From contig JAGAIM010000104.1 of NCBI GenBank assembly GCA_017626555.1, forward strand, positions 62,001 to 126,000: a stretch of 64,000 nucleotides of DNA, read 5' to 3'. A model generated the notes under the pieces. The model was not told where the DNA came from and ran no database searches. It saw only the letters and a list, made by a program, of their open reading frames with translations. This DNA comes from Bacteroidales bacterium (GTDB lineage Bacteria > Bacteroidota > Bacteroidia > Bacteroidales > UBA932). Positions 47,021 to 54,988 of the stretch are shown piece by piece. A program made the translations under genes and the position numbers. Positions within the stretch are counted from its first letter, which is position 1; each line of letters opens with the position of its first letter.

Positions 47021-47479
47021 ATGACAACAATAGTAAAAGATAAGGCATTGATGATGGAGGAGATCAGGACATTGATCTCCGAAGGGCATACTGTATCGCT
47101 GACAGTGAAAGGCAATAGTATGAATCCGTTTCTCGTGAGTATGAGGGATCAGATGACATTGGGTCCCTGGAAAAAAGAAGACATACGCAAAGGATGCGTG
47201 GCACTTGTAAAGGACATCAAAGGCAACTATCTGATCCACAGGATTATACACACCGACGCAACGACAGTCACATTGATAGGAGACGGGAATATAGGCCTGC
47301 AGGAAACTGCCAGGTACGAAGACATCATCGGTATTATGTACAACATAACACGCAAAGGTAAGGTATGGACATCAGAAAGCCGGATCTGGAAACTATACTC
47401 CTGCATCTGGATGTTCCTCCTCCCCGTGCGCCGATGGCCTCTCGGAGCCTGGAGAAGAATTTTCCTGAAGAGCCGCTAA
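47021..47479 (+). CDS. S24/S26-type signal-peptidase-like protein (Ser/His form)
   Basis: A 152-residue protein with the S26 serine box KGNSMNPFLV, a second conserved segment GCVALVKDIKGNYLIHRI and IGDGN. In classical bacterial signal peptidase I the second catalytic residue is Lys; here the HRI position is His, as in the SipW/ER-type enzymes. No N-terminal anchor is seen; a hydrophobic stretch near the C-terminus (YSCIWMFLLPV) may attach it to the membrane. Context suggests it trims a peptide made by this locus. The true start may instead be ATG 47051 or 47054, which would give a normal leader. Confidence 0.78.
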   Translation: MTTIVKDKALMMEEIRTLISEGHTVSLTVKGNSMNPFLVSMRDQMTLGPWKKEDIRKGCVALVKDIKGNYLIHRIIHTDATTVTLIGDGNIGLQETARYEDIIGIMYNITRKGKVWTSESRIWKLYSCIWMFLLPVRRWPLGAWRRIFLKSR

Positions 47480-47593
47480 TTTTTTTCTGTAGGCATCCAT
47501 ACGCTTTTTCCAGGCAATCTGTCTGGCTTTCTGCTCCCTGGCTTTGCGCGCCTGAAGTTCCTCATATTTCTTCTCGAGATAGTTGTCTGCCAT
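47393..47593 (-). CDS. Small charged coiled-coil protein overlapping the peptidase gene antisense
   Basis: A 66-residue protein (MADNYLEKKYEELQARKAREQ at the start) rich in Lys, Arg, Glu and Ala, predicted as one long helix to about residue 43, then a Pro/Ser/Glu tail. The first 38 codons lie in otherwise empty DNA; the tail is antisense to the end of the S26-type gene. A -7 box stands 20 bp before the ATG. I think a small protein is made, but I cannot assign a function and it does not resemble a typical precursor with a leader and core. Confidence 0.55.
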   Translation of the reverse strand: MADNYLEKKYEELQARKAREQKARQIAWKKRMDAYRKKLAALQENSSPGSERPSAHGEEEHPDAGV

Positions 47594-47613
47594 AATTACA
47601 TTCTATGATTGTG

Positions 47614-47621
47614 CAAATATA
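47614..47621 (-). promoter_or_regulatory. -7 box of the small coiled-coil gene
   Basis: TATATTTG on the minus strand, 20 bp before the ATG at 47593. Confidence 0.45.
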
Positions 47622-47629
47622 ACAATCTG

Positions 47630-47661
47630 TTTGGTTGAAAAGGAGTTTTTTGATACTTTTG
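47630..47661 (+). promoter_or_regulatory. Promoter of the PqqD-like gene
   Basis: TTTG (47630-47633), 20 bp, TACTTTTG (47654-47661): full consensus, 18 bp before the ATG at 47680. Confidence 0.7.
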
Positions 47662-47679
47662 CAGAAAATCAGCAAAAAG

Positions 47680-47946
47680 ATGAAAATCAAGAAAGGATTC
47701 GTACTCCGCGAAATGTGTGGAGAAAACATAGTCGCAGCAGAAGGGCTCGAGAACATTAATTTCAACAAACTGATCTCACTCAACGAGAGTGCGGCATATC
47801 TCTGGAAGGAACTTGAAAACAAGGAATTCACTGTCGAAGATATGGCAGAGTCCCTTATCAGCCGTTACGGCATCGACAAGGAACTCGCTTTAAAGGATTC
47901 TGCAAATCTTTGCGACGCCTGGATCAAGGCCGGAATCGCTGAATAA
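47680..47946 (+). CDS. PqqD-like (RRE-fold) protein
   Basis: An 88-residue PqqD-family protein: MKIKKGFVLREMCGENIVAAEG, then FNKLISLNESAAYLWKELENKEFTVEDMAESL and a helical end. The pattern of an N-terminal beta-hairpin, the LNESAAYLW core and three helices is the RiPP-recognition-element fold, which binds the leader of a precursor peptide and hands it to a modifying enzyme. The start at 47680 fits the promoter; an in-frame start at 47635 would include the -7 box. It ends two bases before the convergent oxidoreductase gene. Confidence 0.88.
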   Translation: MKIKKGFVLREMCGENIVAAEGLENINFNKLISLNESAAYLWKELENKEFTVEDMAESLISRYGIDKELALKDSANLCDAWIKAGIAE

Positions 47947-47948
47947 CC

Positions 47949-49799
47949 TTATTTCACGAAATATCCGTCATAATCCACCTCGAACTTTCCGAACGGATCG
48001 AATGCCGCATCAATAACGACAGCGGCTTCTAATCTTATTGCTGTCCTGGTCGGATCATAATCCTTGAGGCCCAATCCGTTCCACCAGGATTCTTCCGATC
48101 CGTATGGGATTGCTCCCCCACCGGCACGAACAAGTTCAAGCATACGGCCTACAGTAATTTCACCCGGCTCAAGGACAAAGCCTCCATAGAGATCCGACAC
48201 ATATATTTCTTCACCTAGAAGAGGATCTGCAGCACGGAACCAGGTCTGGTTTTCCCATCCGGCATTGCGTCCTTCACCTCGCAGGATACCAGTAGCCCCG
48301 ATCCTCTGCAAAGCCTTGAAATGCCGGTCTTCACGTGGCAGATCGAGATAAGGCATAATGAAGCATCCTGATTCGAGAAGAGCCTCCTGCAATTGTCTTA
48401 CCCCGACTTCCTTTACCGAACGTCCTTCTGTTACAGCGATGGCAGCCAGGGCACCGGCAGCCTGTCCTATCTGCATAACAACAGGCTGAAGCCTTGTTGC
48501 TCCATTCATAAGATTCGACACTGAAATGGATTTTTCCGCCACGATCAGATCATCAGTCTGCTTCGGGATTATTGTTCCCATAGGGACATTGAATGAAGGT
48601 ATCGGATAGAAGTGCAGATCAGGAAGCGACTTCCAGTCCGGGTGACGGAAATGATGATGATCCACAGCATAGTCCCCCACAGCAATTCCGGTACGATAAT
48701 ACGGCTTCTCAAATCCGTATGGATCTGCTGCTGCATCCATAGTAAAGAATGCTTCTCCGACAATCCTGCGCGACTCTCTATGATAAGGGAAGAACGGAAG
48801 TCCGTCCTCAGTCGGAAAGACATCGTCTGCAATACCCAGATTCCTCATACCCAACTGTGTCTGTATGAAATAGATGAAAGACAAAGTGAACTTCTTTGCC
48901 TGAGCAAACGCTTCGTCCCTCTGTTCCCTATCCATCTCCACGGCATTGACATAAAAATCATTTCCATATATAGGCCAGTTGATCATATACCTTCCCTGAG
49001 GAGTCTTTCCGTATGATATCATCATTTCCGGAGACCATATAGTCTGCCCTGTCTCTGCCACAGTGCTCATCGGATTCAGAGCCGAATTTGCAAACAGCGA
49101 AAGATCATATCCTTCAGGTTCAGGAATGGTCATATCTGCATCCGGGCCATAATCCTTAAGGAAAGCGACGTATGTAAGATCCTGGATCACATCATTGGAC
49201 TGATCCGGAGCAATAGACTCACCTGTCAGCGAGGATGCCTCCATACCGATCCTATAATCTACACCGCAAGCCTTGGCAACGTCACCAAGTTCCGTTGCAT
49301 CAATCAGAATATCAGCATTGATACGGTGTTTCTTTCCGGATGCATCGCGATATGAAACTGTCCAGTCCCCTGCCTTGCCTGCAACATCGGTCACAACGGT
49401 CTCTCGTCTGACATCAAGAAGTTCTCCGCACGTTTCGGCCATATCCGTAAATATTTCCTGCCCGATCTGCGGATCGAAATTGACCAGACTGACCCAACCG
49501 CTCTGCAATGCATCATATCCCCCATATCTTGCTGCAAGAGAATCTGTAAATTCGCCGAAAATACCGCTTCTTAGCCTGTAATTGCCGTCAATGCAACTGA
49601 CCCCGGCAGAAGTAAGCATACCGCCTAGCCAAGGAGTTTCTTCCAGAATGACAGTCCGGACGCCCATTCTGGCGGACTGTATGCCGGCCGCCACTCCACT
49701 GGCGCCCCCACCGACGACAAGCACCTCTGTGTCTTCCTGCCTGTTACAGGAAACCAACGCAAACAAACCGATTATTGCAACCTTAAGAAAACCTTTCAT
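47949..49799 (-). CDS. Secreted FAD-dependent oxidoreductase lipoprotein (FAD_oxidored family)
   Basis: A 616-residue protein with a lipoprotein signal (MKGFLKVAIIGLFALVSC, lipobox LVSC) and then an FAD-binding domain starting VLVVGGGASGVAAG. Family segments LGGMLTSAGVSCIDGN, DILIDATELGDVAKACG and LMNGATRLQPVVMQIGQAAGA follow. Members sit in Bacteroidota glycan loci; the substrate is probably a sugar, but this is not shown by the sequence. An extracytoplasmic flavoprotein of this kind is likely folded with its cofactor outside the cytoplasm or delivered with it. Confidence 0.85.
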   Translation of the reverse strand: MKGFLKVAIIGLFALVSCNRQEDTEVLVVGGGASGVAAGIQSARMGVRTVILEETPWLGGMLTSAGVSCIDGNYRLRSGIFGEFTDSLAARYGGYDALQSGWVSLVNFDPQIGQEIFTDMAETCGELLDVRRETVVTDVAGKAGDWTVSYRDASGKKHRINADILIDATELGDVAKACGVDYRIGMEASSLTGESIAPDQSNDVIQDLTYVAFLKDYGPDADMTIPEPEGYDLSLFANSALNPMSTVAETGQTIWSPEMMISYGKTPQGRYMINWPIYGNDFYVNAVEMDREQRDEAFAQAKKFTLSFIYFIQTQLGMRNLGIADDVFPTEDGLPFFPYHRESRRIVGEAFFTMDAAADPYGFEKPYYRTGIAVGDYAVDHHHFRHPDWKSLPDLHFYPIPSFNVPMGTIIPKQTDDLIVAEKSISVSNLMNGATRLQPVVMQIGQAAGALAAIAVTEGRSVKEVGVRQLQEALLESGCFIMPYLDLPREDRHFKALQRIGATGILRGEGRNAGWENQTWFRAADPLLGEEIYVSDLYGGFVLEPGEITVGRMLELVRAGGGAIPYGSEESWWNGLGLKDYDPTRTAIRLEAAVVIDAAFDPFGKFEVDYDGYFVK

Positions 49800-49855
49800 A
49801 GTAATATTTTTACAAATTCAAGCGCTAATTTAAAATATATTTTAATAATATTGAT

Positions 49856-49863
49856 TAACTTTG
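49856..49863 (+). promoter_or_regulatory. -7 box of the DUF5009-esterase-phosphoesterase operon
   Basis: TAACTTTG matches TAnnTTTG, 26 bp before the ATG at 49890. Confidence 0.5.
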
Positions 49864-49889
49864 TACAAAATGTTTAACCGGAAAAGGAT

Positions 49890-51299
49890 ATGAACAATTC
49901 AGTCAAGACAGGACGCATTGCATCCATAGACATACTCCGCGGAATTGCAATCATAGGTATGGTATTATGCGCCAACATCGGTTTCAATTCAGATCTTCCT
50001 GCGTGGATGTTTCACGCACAGACACCACCACCGACATACGCATTCAACCCGGATGTGCCTGGCATAACCTGGGTCGATCTGGTGTTCCCGTTCTTCCTGT
50101 TTTCTATGGGAGCCGCATTCCCATTTGCTATGAGAAAAAGACTCGAAAAAGGACAGAGCAGATGGTCGGTAGCAGGCAGTCTTGTCAAGAGATGGCTGAT
50201 CCTGACGGTTTTTGCCATCGTCTTGGGAAATGCATACAGCATCGACAGCAGCGCAAGACCATCCTGGCAGGTAAACATTTATATGATCTCATTATGGGCG
50301 GCAATGTTCCTGTCGCTTGTCAGGATACAGAATCCTGCGGGAGCCTCCGGATGGAAGAGCCGTCTCGGGGAAGTAATAAACATATCCGGACTCATTATGC
50401 TCATTGCCCTCGCCTTCGTGTTCACCAGATGGTTCGGTCTTACATTGGACAAAGGGAAATGTGACATAATTATTATGATTCTTGCTGTCATAGCCGTCTC
50501 CGGAGGTCTTATATGGATGTTCACAAAAGACAGCATCCGTCTCAGATGGCTTGTATTTATGCTTGTCGCGGCTTTCAAGGCAATGGATTCATACGCACCC
50601 GAGGCGCTCTCTTTTGTGCCATCCTGTGCCTGCATATCCTGGTTTTTCAATTGGGATTGGCTCCAGTATCTGCTCATCGTCTTGCCTGGATCTATTGTCG
50701 GAGATATGATACTCGAACATTCCAGAAGCGGTGAGAAGACACAGATAGGACGCAATGGAGCGATCGGCGGTCTGATTGCTATGACCGCCGCCATAGTACA
50801 ACTTTGGGGATTGTTCACAAGAAATGTCACAGCAGACTTCATTATCACCGGAATTCTGGCCATCGCATTCTTCTGCATTACCTGGAAAGAAAGAAATGTA
50901 TATACCGGCATAGCAAAAATCGGATTTTTCTTATTGCTTTCGGGAATATTATTCGATCCTATCGACGGAGGAATAACCAAAGATTACTGCAACATTTCAT
51001 ACGTCCTGACCACAGGTGGTATGGCAGCCCTCACTACAGCCTTTCTGCTTATGCTTGAAATCCGTTCCGGAGTCAAAGGGAAATTCATCGCAGGGGTAGG
51101 TCAGAATCCGATGCTGGCATATACTGTGACAAATTTCCTGATAGGGCCGATACTTAACCTGACCGGCATCCTACCTCTTATTTACAGTCTGTCTGACGGT
51201 TCACAGTTCTGGGGAGTGATGCAAGGAGTATTCATAACATTCCTTATGATGTGCGTAACATTCGCATTTACAAGATTGAAATTATTCTGGAGAAGTTAA
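49890..51299 (+). CDS. DUF5009 / HGSNAT-NagX-like membrane acyltransferase
   Basis: A 469-residue inner-membrane protein with about eleven helices. The start RIASIDILRGIAIIGMVLCANIG and WVDLVFPFFLFSMGAAFPFAM (with the Asp and Phe-rich helix) are signatures of the family that includes human heparan-alpha-glucosaminide N-acetyltransferase and bacterial NagX. Those enzymes move an acetyl group from cytoplasmic acetyl-CoA to an amino sugar on the other side of the membrane. Here it heads a three-gene operon and lies about 8 kb from a GH89 gene, which acts on the acetylated product in animals. Confidence 0.85.
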   Translation: MNNSVKTGRIASIDILRGIAIIGMVLCANIGFNSDLPAWMFHAQTPPPTYAFNPDVPGITWVDLVFPFFLFSMGAAFPFAMRKRLEKGQSRWSVAGSLVKRWLILTVFAIVLGNAYSIDSSARPSWQVNIYMISLWAAMFLSLVRIQNPAGASGWKSRLGEVINISGLIMLIALAFVFTRWFGLTLDKGKCDIIIMILAVIAVSGGLIWMFTKDSIRLRWLVFMLVAAFKAMDSYAPEALSFVPSCACISWFFNWDWLQYLLIVLPGSIVGDMILEHSRSGEKTQIGRNGAIGGLIAMTAAIVQLWGLFTRNVTADFIITGILAIAFFCITWKERNVYTGIAKIGFFLLLSGILFDPIDGGITKDYCNISYVLTTGGMAALTTAFLLMLEIRSGVKGKFIAGVGQNPMLAYTVTNFLIGPILNLTGILPLIYSLSDGSQFWGVMQGVFITFLMMCVTFAFTRLKLFWRS

Positions 51300-51310
51300 A
51301 AAATATTGAT

Positions 51311-52423
51311 ATGCGCAAATTGATAATAACACTTATGGCAGGACTAAGTCTTGCGGCAGGAACCGACATTTCGGCAAAAAAGGTTAAGGAGTATATAGAG
51401 ACCCCAGCATCCGACTCTCGTATCGAATATACAGGAAGGACACTGGTGAACGGATCAGATGTATCATACGATTGGAGCGGCGTATATTTCAGAGTAAGGT
51501 TCAACGGGCCATATCTTGCAGTAAAATGTTCCGACTCGAAGAACAGTTGGTTCAACCTGTGGGTTGACAAAGAGATGTCACCTGTAGCGGACAGCAAATT
51601 TCTTGTCGGCGCGAAAGACACTTTGGTAGTTCTGGCCGAAGGACTTGGCAAAGGAGAGCACGAAGTGATTCTTCAAAAAAGGACAGAAGGCGAACAGGGG
51701 CAATTCACAGTGCACAGTTTCATAACTGAAGGTGAAGTACTTCAGGCTGCCGGACGTAAGGAAAGACATATAGAATTCATCGGAGACTCCTATACCTGCG
51801 GATACGGCACTGAAAGCAACGACAAGGACGATCCTTTCCTTGCCGAGACCGAAAACTGCAACCTCACTTACGCCGCAATAACAGCAAGATATTTCGGAGC
51901 GGACTTCAACCTCGTAAGCCACTCGGGACAGGGCATCGCACGGAATTATGATGACTTCAGACCAGGATACAATATGCCGGACAGATACAGTCAGACATTC
52001 GATGAGGATCCTGATATGAAATGGGATGCCACAAAGGCGCCGTACAGACCTGACGTCGTGGTCATCTACCTGTGCACCAACGACTTTTCTACTGCCAGAC
52101 AGCCTCACGAAGAGATCTTTGCAGGCAGATATATAGAACTCCTCAAAAAGGTGAAAGCCAATTATGGAGAGGATATCCCGGTACTGTGTATGGCATCCAA
52201 TGTAACTCCTTTCAGTTTTGACTACATCCGCAATGCCTGCCTTATGAGCGGTCTTGAGAATGTATATTATCTCGGATTGAGCAAGGGAGTACACAACTAC
52301 GAAGATGATCTGGGCGCAAGTTGGCACCCTAACTACCAGGGTCATATAAAGGTTGCAAGTTGTATGATTCCATACATCGCGACATTGACTGGATGGGAAA
52401 TGGAAGAGAAACCTTATAAGTAA
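51311..52423 (+). CDS. Exported SGNH esterase, CE2-like
   Basis: A 370-residue secreted protein (signal MRKLIITLMAGLSLAAG). Residues 25-145 form a beta-sandwich (YDWSGVYFRVRFNGPYLAV), and the SGNH hydrolase follows, with catalytic Ser160 in FIGDSYTCGYG, the CTNDFS block and His339 in SWHPNYQGH. This order matches family CE2 carbohydrate acetylesterases, which remove O-acetyl groups from sugars. The ATG at 51311 begins the signal peptide; it lies 11 bp after the acyltransferase stop. Confidence 0.87.
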   Translation: MRKLIITLMAGLSLAAGTDISAKKVKEYIETPASDSRIEYTGRTLVNGSDVSYDWSGVYFRVRFNGPYLAVKCSDSKNSWFNLWVDKEMSPVADSKFLVGAKDTLVVLAEGLGKGEHEVILQKRTEGEQGQFTVHSFITEGEVLQAAGRKERHIEFIGDSYTCGYGTESNDKDDPFLAETENCNLTYAAITARYFGADFNLVSHSGQGIARNYDDFRPGYNMPDRYSQTFDEDPDMKWDATKAPYRPDVVVIYLCTNDFSTARQPHEEIFAGRYIELLKKVKANYGEDIPVLCMASNVTPFSFDYIRNACLMSGLENVYYLGLSKGVHNYEDDLGASWHPNYQGHIKVASCMIPYIATLTGWEMEEKPYK

Positions 52424-52429
52424 TAATAT

Positions 52430-53851
52430 ATGAGAATATCTGTTTTAGCACTGATCGCCTTTGCGATGGTCACTGCCAACTCACTGAATGCCAGGGACAT
52501 CAAGGGAACAGTAAAGGACACGGAAGGGAAAGGAATCCCCGGAGTAGTGGTTTCCGACGGTCTGAACACCGTACAGACAGACTCCAAGGGTCGTTTCAGG
52601 ATGGATGCCGACCAGGACAGCAGGTTCGTATTCATCTCCACACCATCCGGATATATTTCCTCGACCCTCGAAGGGGCTACCCTTTTTTACAAGGAATTGA
52701 AGGAAGATGTAAAAAGGTATGACTTCATCGTGGAGAAAAACTCCAAGGATGACACAAATCACAACGTAATCGTAATCGCCGACCCTCAAATCAGCGAAAG
52801 AAGCGAACTTTCCGATCTTAAGAAACAGGCAGAAGATATGGCTGGGTTCGTAAAGGAAATGGACGGAGACTACACATTCGGTATCTGTCTGGGCGATATC
52901 GTGGGATGGGATCATAGCATTTACCCTGAGTATAATGAAATTATGGCAAAGCCTGGTTTCGACTACAGATATGTCATCGGCAACCACGATATGACCAACT
53001 GGGGACGTTCTTTCGAGACTTCTATGAAGAATTACGGAGATATGTACGGGCCGGCCTGGTATTCTTTCAATGTAGGAAAAGTGCATTACATCGTCCTTAA
53101 CGACAATTTCTATGTAGGACGCGATTATTTCTACATCGGCTATATAGATGAAAGGCAACTCAGATGGCTGGAACGCGATCTTTCATACGTGGAACCGGGC
53201 AGCAGGGTTGTGGTCTCGCTGCATATCCAGACTACTAATGACAAATCGGACCGTGATGCATTCCAATATGGCATCATCGGCGACAACCTATGCAACAAAC
53301 CGGCATTCTATGCTATGCTTGAGCCATACAAGACTACCATCCTTTCCGGACATAGCCATACGGCAGATTTCGAGCAGATCAGCGACAACATCTTCGAAAT
53401 CAATGTAGCAGGCTTTTGCGGAGCCTGGTGGTGCGGCGAGGTTTGCATAGATGGCGCTCCGGCCGGGTTCAAGGTATTCGATATGGATGGGAACGATATC
53501 AAATGGATATACAAGGGATGCGGGCATCCTCTGGACTATCAGATGAAGGTATATACTGGTCTTGCTGAATACCCGGGACAGATAATAGCAAACGTATGGG
53601 ATTACGACCCTATGTGGAAGATAGAATATTATGAAGACGGGGTGAAGGTCTGCGATATGCAAAGATTCAAGGCTCAGGATCCACTTGCAAAGGAATTATA
53701 CAAGGATCCAGCCTCTTTGAAACGCTCGTGGGTATATGCCATACCGACAGAAAATATGTTCAAGGCAACCGTATCTGACGAAGCGAAGAAACTTGAAGTA
53801 AGAGTAACCGACCGTTTCGGAAGGACGTACAGCACTGCTATAGACAAATAG
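52430..53851 (+). CDS. Exported calcineurin-like metallophosphoesterase
   Basis: A 473-residue secreted protein. Signal peptide (MRISVLALIAFAMVTANSLNA), an N-terminal carboxypeptidase-regulatory-like domain (about 22-100), then the dinuclear-metal phosphoesterase core: DPQIS, GDIVGWD, GNHDM, SLHIQTT and GHSHTA. A C-terminal beta domain closes it. It could remove phosphate from glycans or nucleotides in the periplasm; the natural substrate is unknown. It starts six bases after the esterase stop and ends the operon. Confidence 0.88.
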   Translation: MRISVLALIAFAMVTANSLNARDIKGTVKDTEGKGIPGVVVSDGLNTVQTDSKGRFRMDADQDSRFVFISTPSGYISSTLEGATLFYKELKEDVKRYDFIVEKNSKDDTNHNVIVIADPQISERSELSDLKKQAEDMAGFVKEMDGDYTFGICLGDIVGWDHSIYPEYNEIMAKPGFDYRYVIGNHDMTNWGRSFETSMKNYGDMYGPAWYSFNVGKVHYIVLNDNFYVGRDYFYIGYIDERQLRWLERDLSYVEPGSRVVVSLHIQTTNDKSDRDAFQYGIIGDNLCNKPAFYAMLEPYKTTILSGHSHTADFEQISDNIFEINVAGFCGAWWCGEVCIDGAPAGFKVFDMDGNDIKWIYKGCGHPLDYQMKVYTGLAEYPGQIIANVWDYDPMWKIEYYEDGVKVCDMQRFKAQDPLAKELYKDPASLKRSWVYAIPTENMFKATVSDEAKKLEVRVTDRFGRTYSTAIDK

Positions 53852-53868
53852 AAATCCGATATGATTTT

Positions 53869-53906
53869 AAGGCTCTGCATCCGGAGATTTCCGTTTGCAG
53901 AGCCTT
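53869..53906. terminator. Hairpin between convergent phosphoesterase and GntR genes
   Basis: Eleven perfect base pairs (53869-53879 with 53896-53906) enclose a second small stem (CGGA with TCCG). It lies 18 bp after one stop and 13 bp after the other. No real T run is present, so it may be a weak or bidirectional terminator. Confidence 0.6.
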
Positions 53907-53918
53907 GAATTTATACTA

Positions 53919-54950
53919 TCAGAAGGAGTTCCTTCGGGTCATATTGAAATCACAATGTACTTTCCATATCTTACGGTTCAGGATCATATTAGCGGCCGTG
54001 TAACCCATCTGCTTGAAATCGGTTGATATGGTAGTCAATCCATCAAGGACAACCTCATTAAGGTCAAATTCATTATAGGATATGATGAATATATCCTTAC
54101 CTATCTTCAGGCCGTTTTCTTTCGCCTTCCTCGCCAAGGATGCGAGCCCCCAGTCAAGTTGAGAATTGACTATAAGGAAGGTCTCGTTAGGTGATATCGA
54201 ATCAGGTGTCGCAGTCATAAAAGTGACTGGAATCGAGAATTCCATACAGAAGCGTTCCACTCCCCTGCAGATGGACTTTCCATAAAGACTGGCCGGAAGA
54301 GTCAGCACATTAAGCATCGAAGTGGATTTGAGTTTATCCAGTCCTTGCTTCAAGCCCTCATATACATCATTTTCAAAATCCTGATATACAACGCCATAAT
54401 TTCCCGTGTATCGCTGGAGCCAATGGTCGATCATTATCAGTTTCCTGTTTGGAACACGTGAAATCAGTTTAGCCGCAGCAGCCTGCGTCTTTTCATCCAA
54501 CGGGAAGTGGGGCGCAATGACATAGTAATCGAATCGGTCAAGATACGAATCAAGAAAATACGAAAACAATTCAAGGTTCTGATTATGGGTCAGAATCGTA
54601 AGTTCCGCATTCTCCCCAAGTTTCTCCGCCAGAGAATTGAAGAGTATTTCCTTATACACGCTAAGTTTATCAAAGAGGACCAACACTTTAGGCTTTACAT
54701 TCTTATCAAGTTCAGCCACATAGAAGCCCTTGCCCTGCTGCGGAATTATAAGCCCTTTCTCCCGAAGGATACCGTAGGTTTTCTTGACAGTCTCTTTGGA
54801 GATACCTATCTGAGCCGAAAAGTCATTCATTGAAGCAATCTGTTCTCCCGCACGAAGTTTTCCAGATCGTATCAAGTCTTCAAACTGCTCGACCAACTGC
54901 TTGTAAATAGGAGTCTTACTCGCAGTATCAATCAAAATTTCAACACCCAT
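53919..54950 (-). CDS. GntR-family regulator with periplasmic-binding-protein-like sensor
   Basis: A 343-residue transcription factor. Residues 1-75 are a GntR winged helix (TPIYKQLVEQFEDLI, IASMNDFSAQIGISKETVKKTYGIL, GLIIPQQGKGFYV). From residue 80 a LacI/periplasmic-binding-protein-like sensor follows (KVLVLFDKLSVYKEILFNSL to DGLTTISTDFKQMGYTAANMIL), which usually binds a sugar. It probably controls the surrounding glycan genes. The start is ATG 54950; a TTG at 54959 is less likely. It lies downstream of GH20 on the same strand. Confidence 0.9.
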   Translation of the reverse strand: MGVEILIDTASKTPIYKQLVEQFEDLIRSGKLRAGEQIASMNDFSAQIGISKETVKKTYGILREKGLIIPQQGKGFYVAELDKNVKPKVLVLFDKLSVYKEILFNSLAEKLGENAELTILTHNQNLELFSYFLDSYLDRFDYYVIAPHFPLDEKTQAAAAKLISRVPNRKLIMIDHWLQRYTGNYGVVYQDFENDVYEGLKQGLDKLKSTSMLNVLTLPASLYGKSICRGVERFCMEFSIPVTFMTATPDSISPNETFLIVNSQLDWGLASLARKAKENGLKIGKDIFIISYNEFDLNEVVLDGLTTISTDFKQMGYTAANMILNRKIWKVHCDFNMTRRNSF

Positions 54951-54966
54951 CTGATACAATTTAAGG

Positions 54967-54978
54967 TTAGTACACTAA
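54967..54978. promoter_or_regulatory. Candidate operator palindrome before the GntR gene
   Basis: TTAGT-AC-ACTAA is a perfect 12-bp dyad between the GH20 stop and the gntR-type start, 16 bp before the latter. It could be an autoregulatory site, but no second copy was recognised elsewhere. Confidence 0.35.
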
Positions 54979-54988
54979 ATATCAATCA

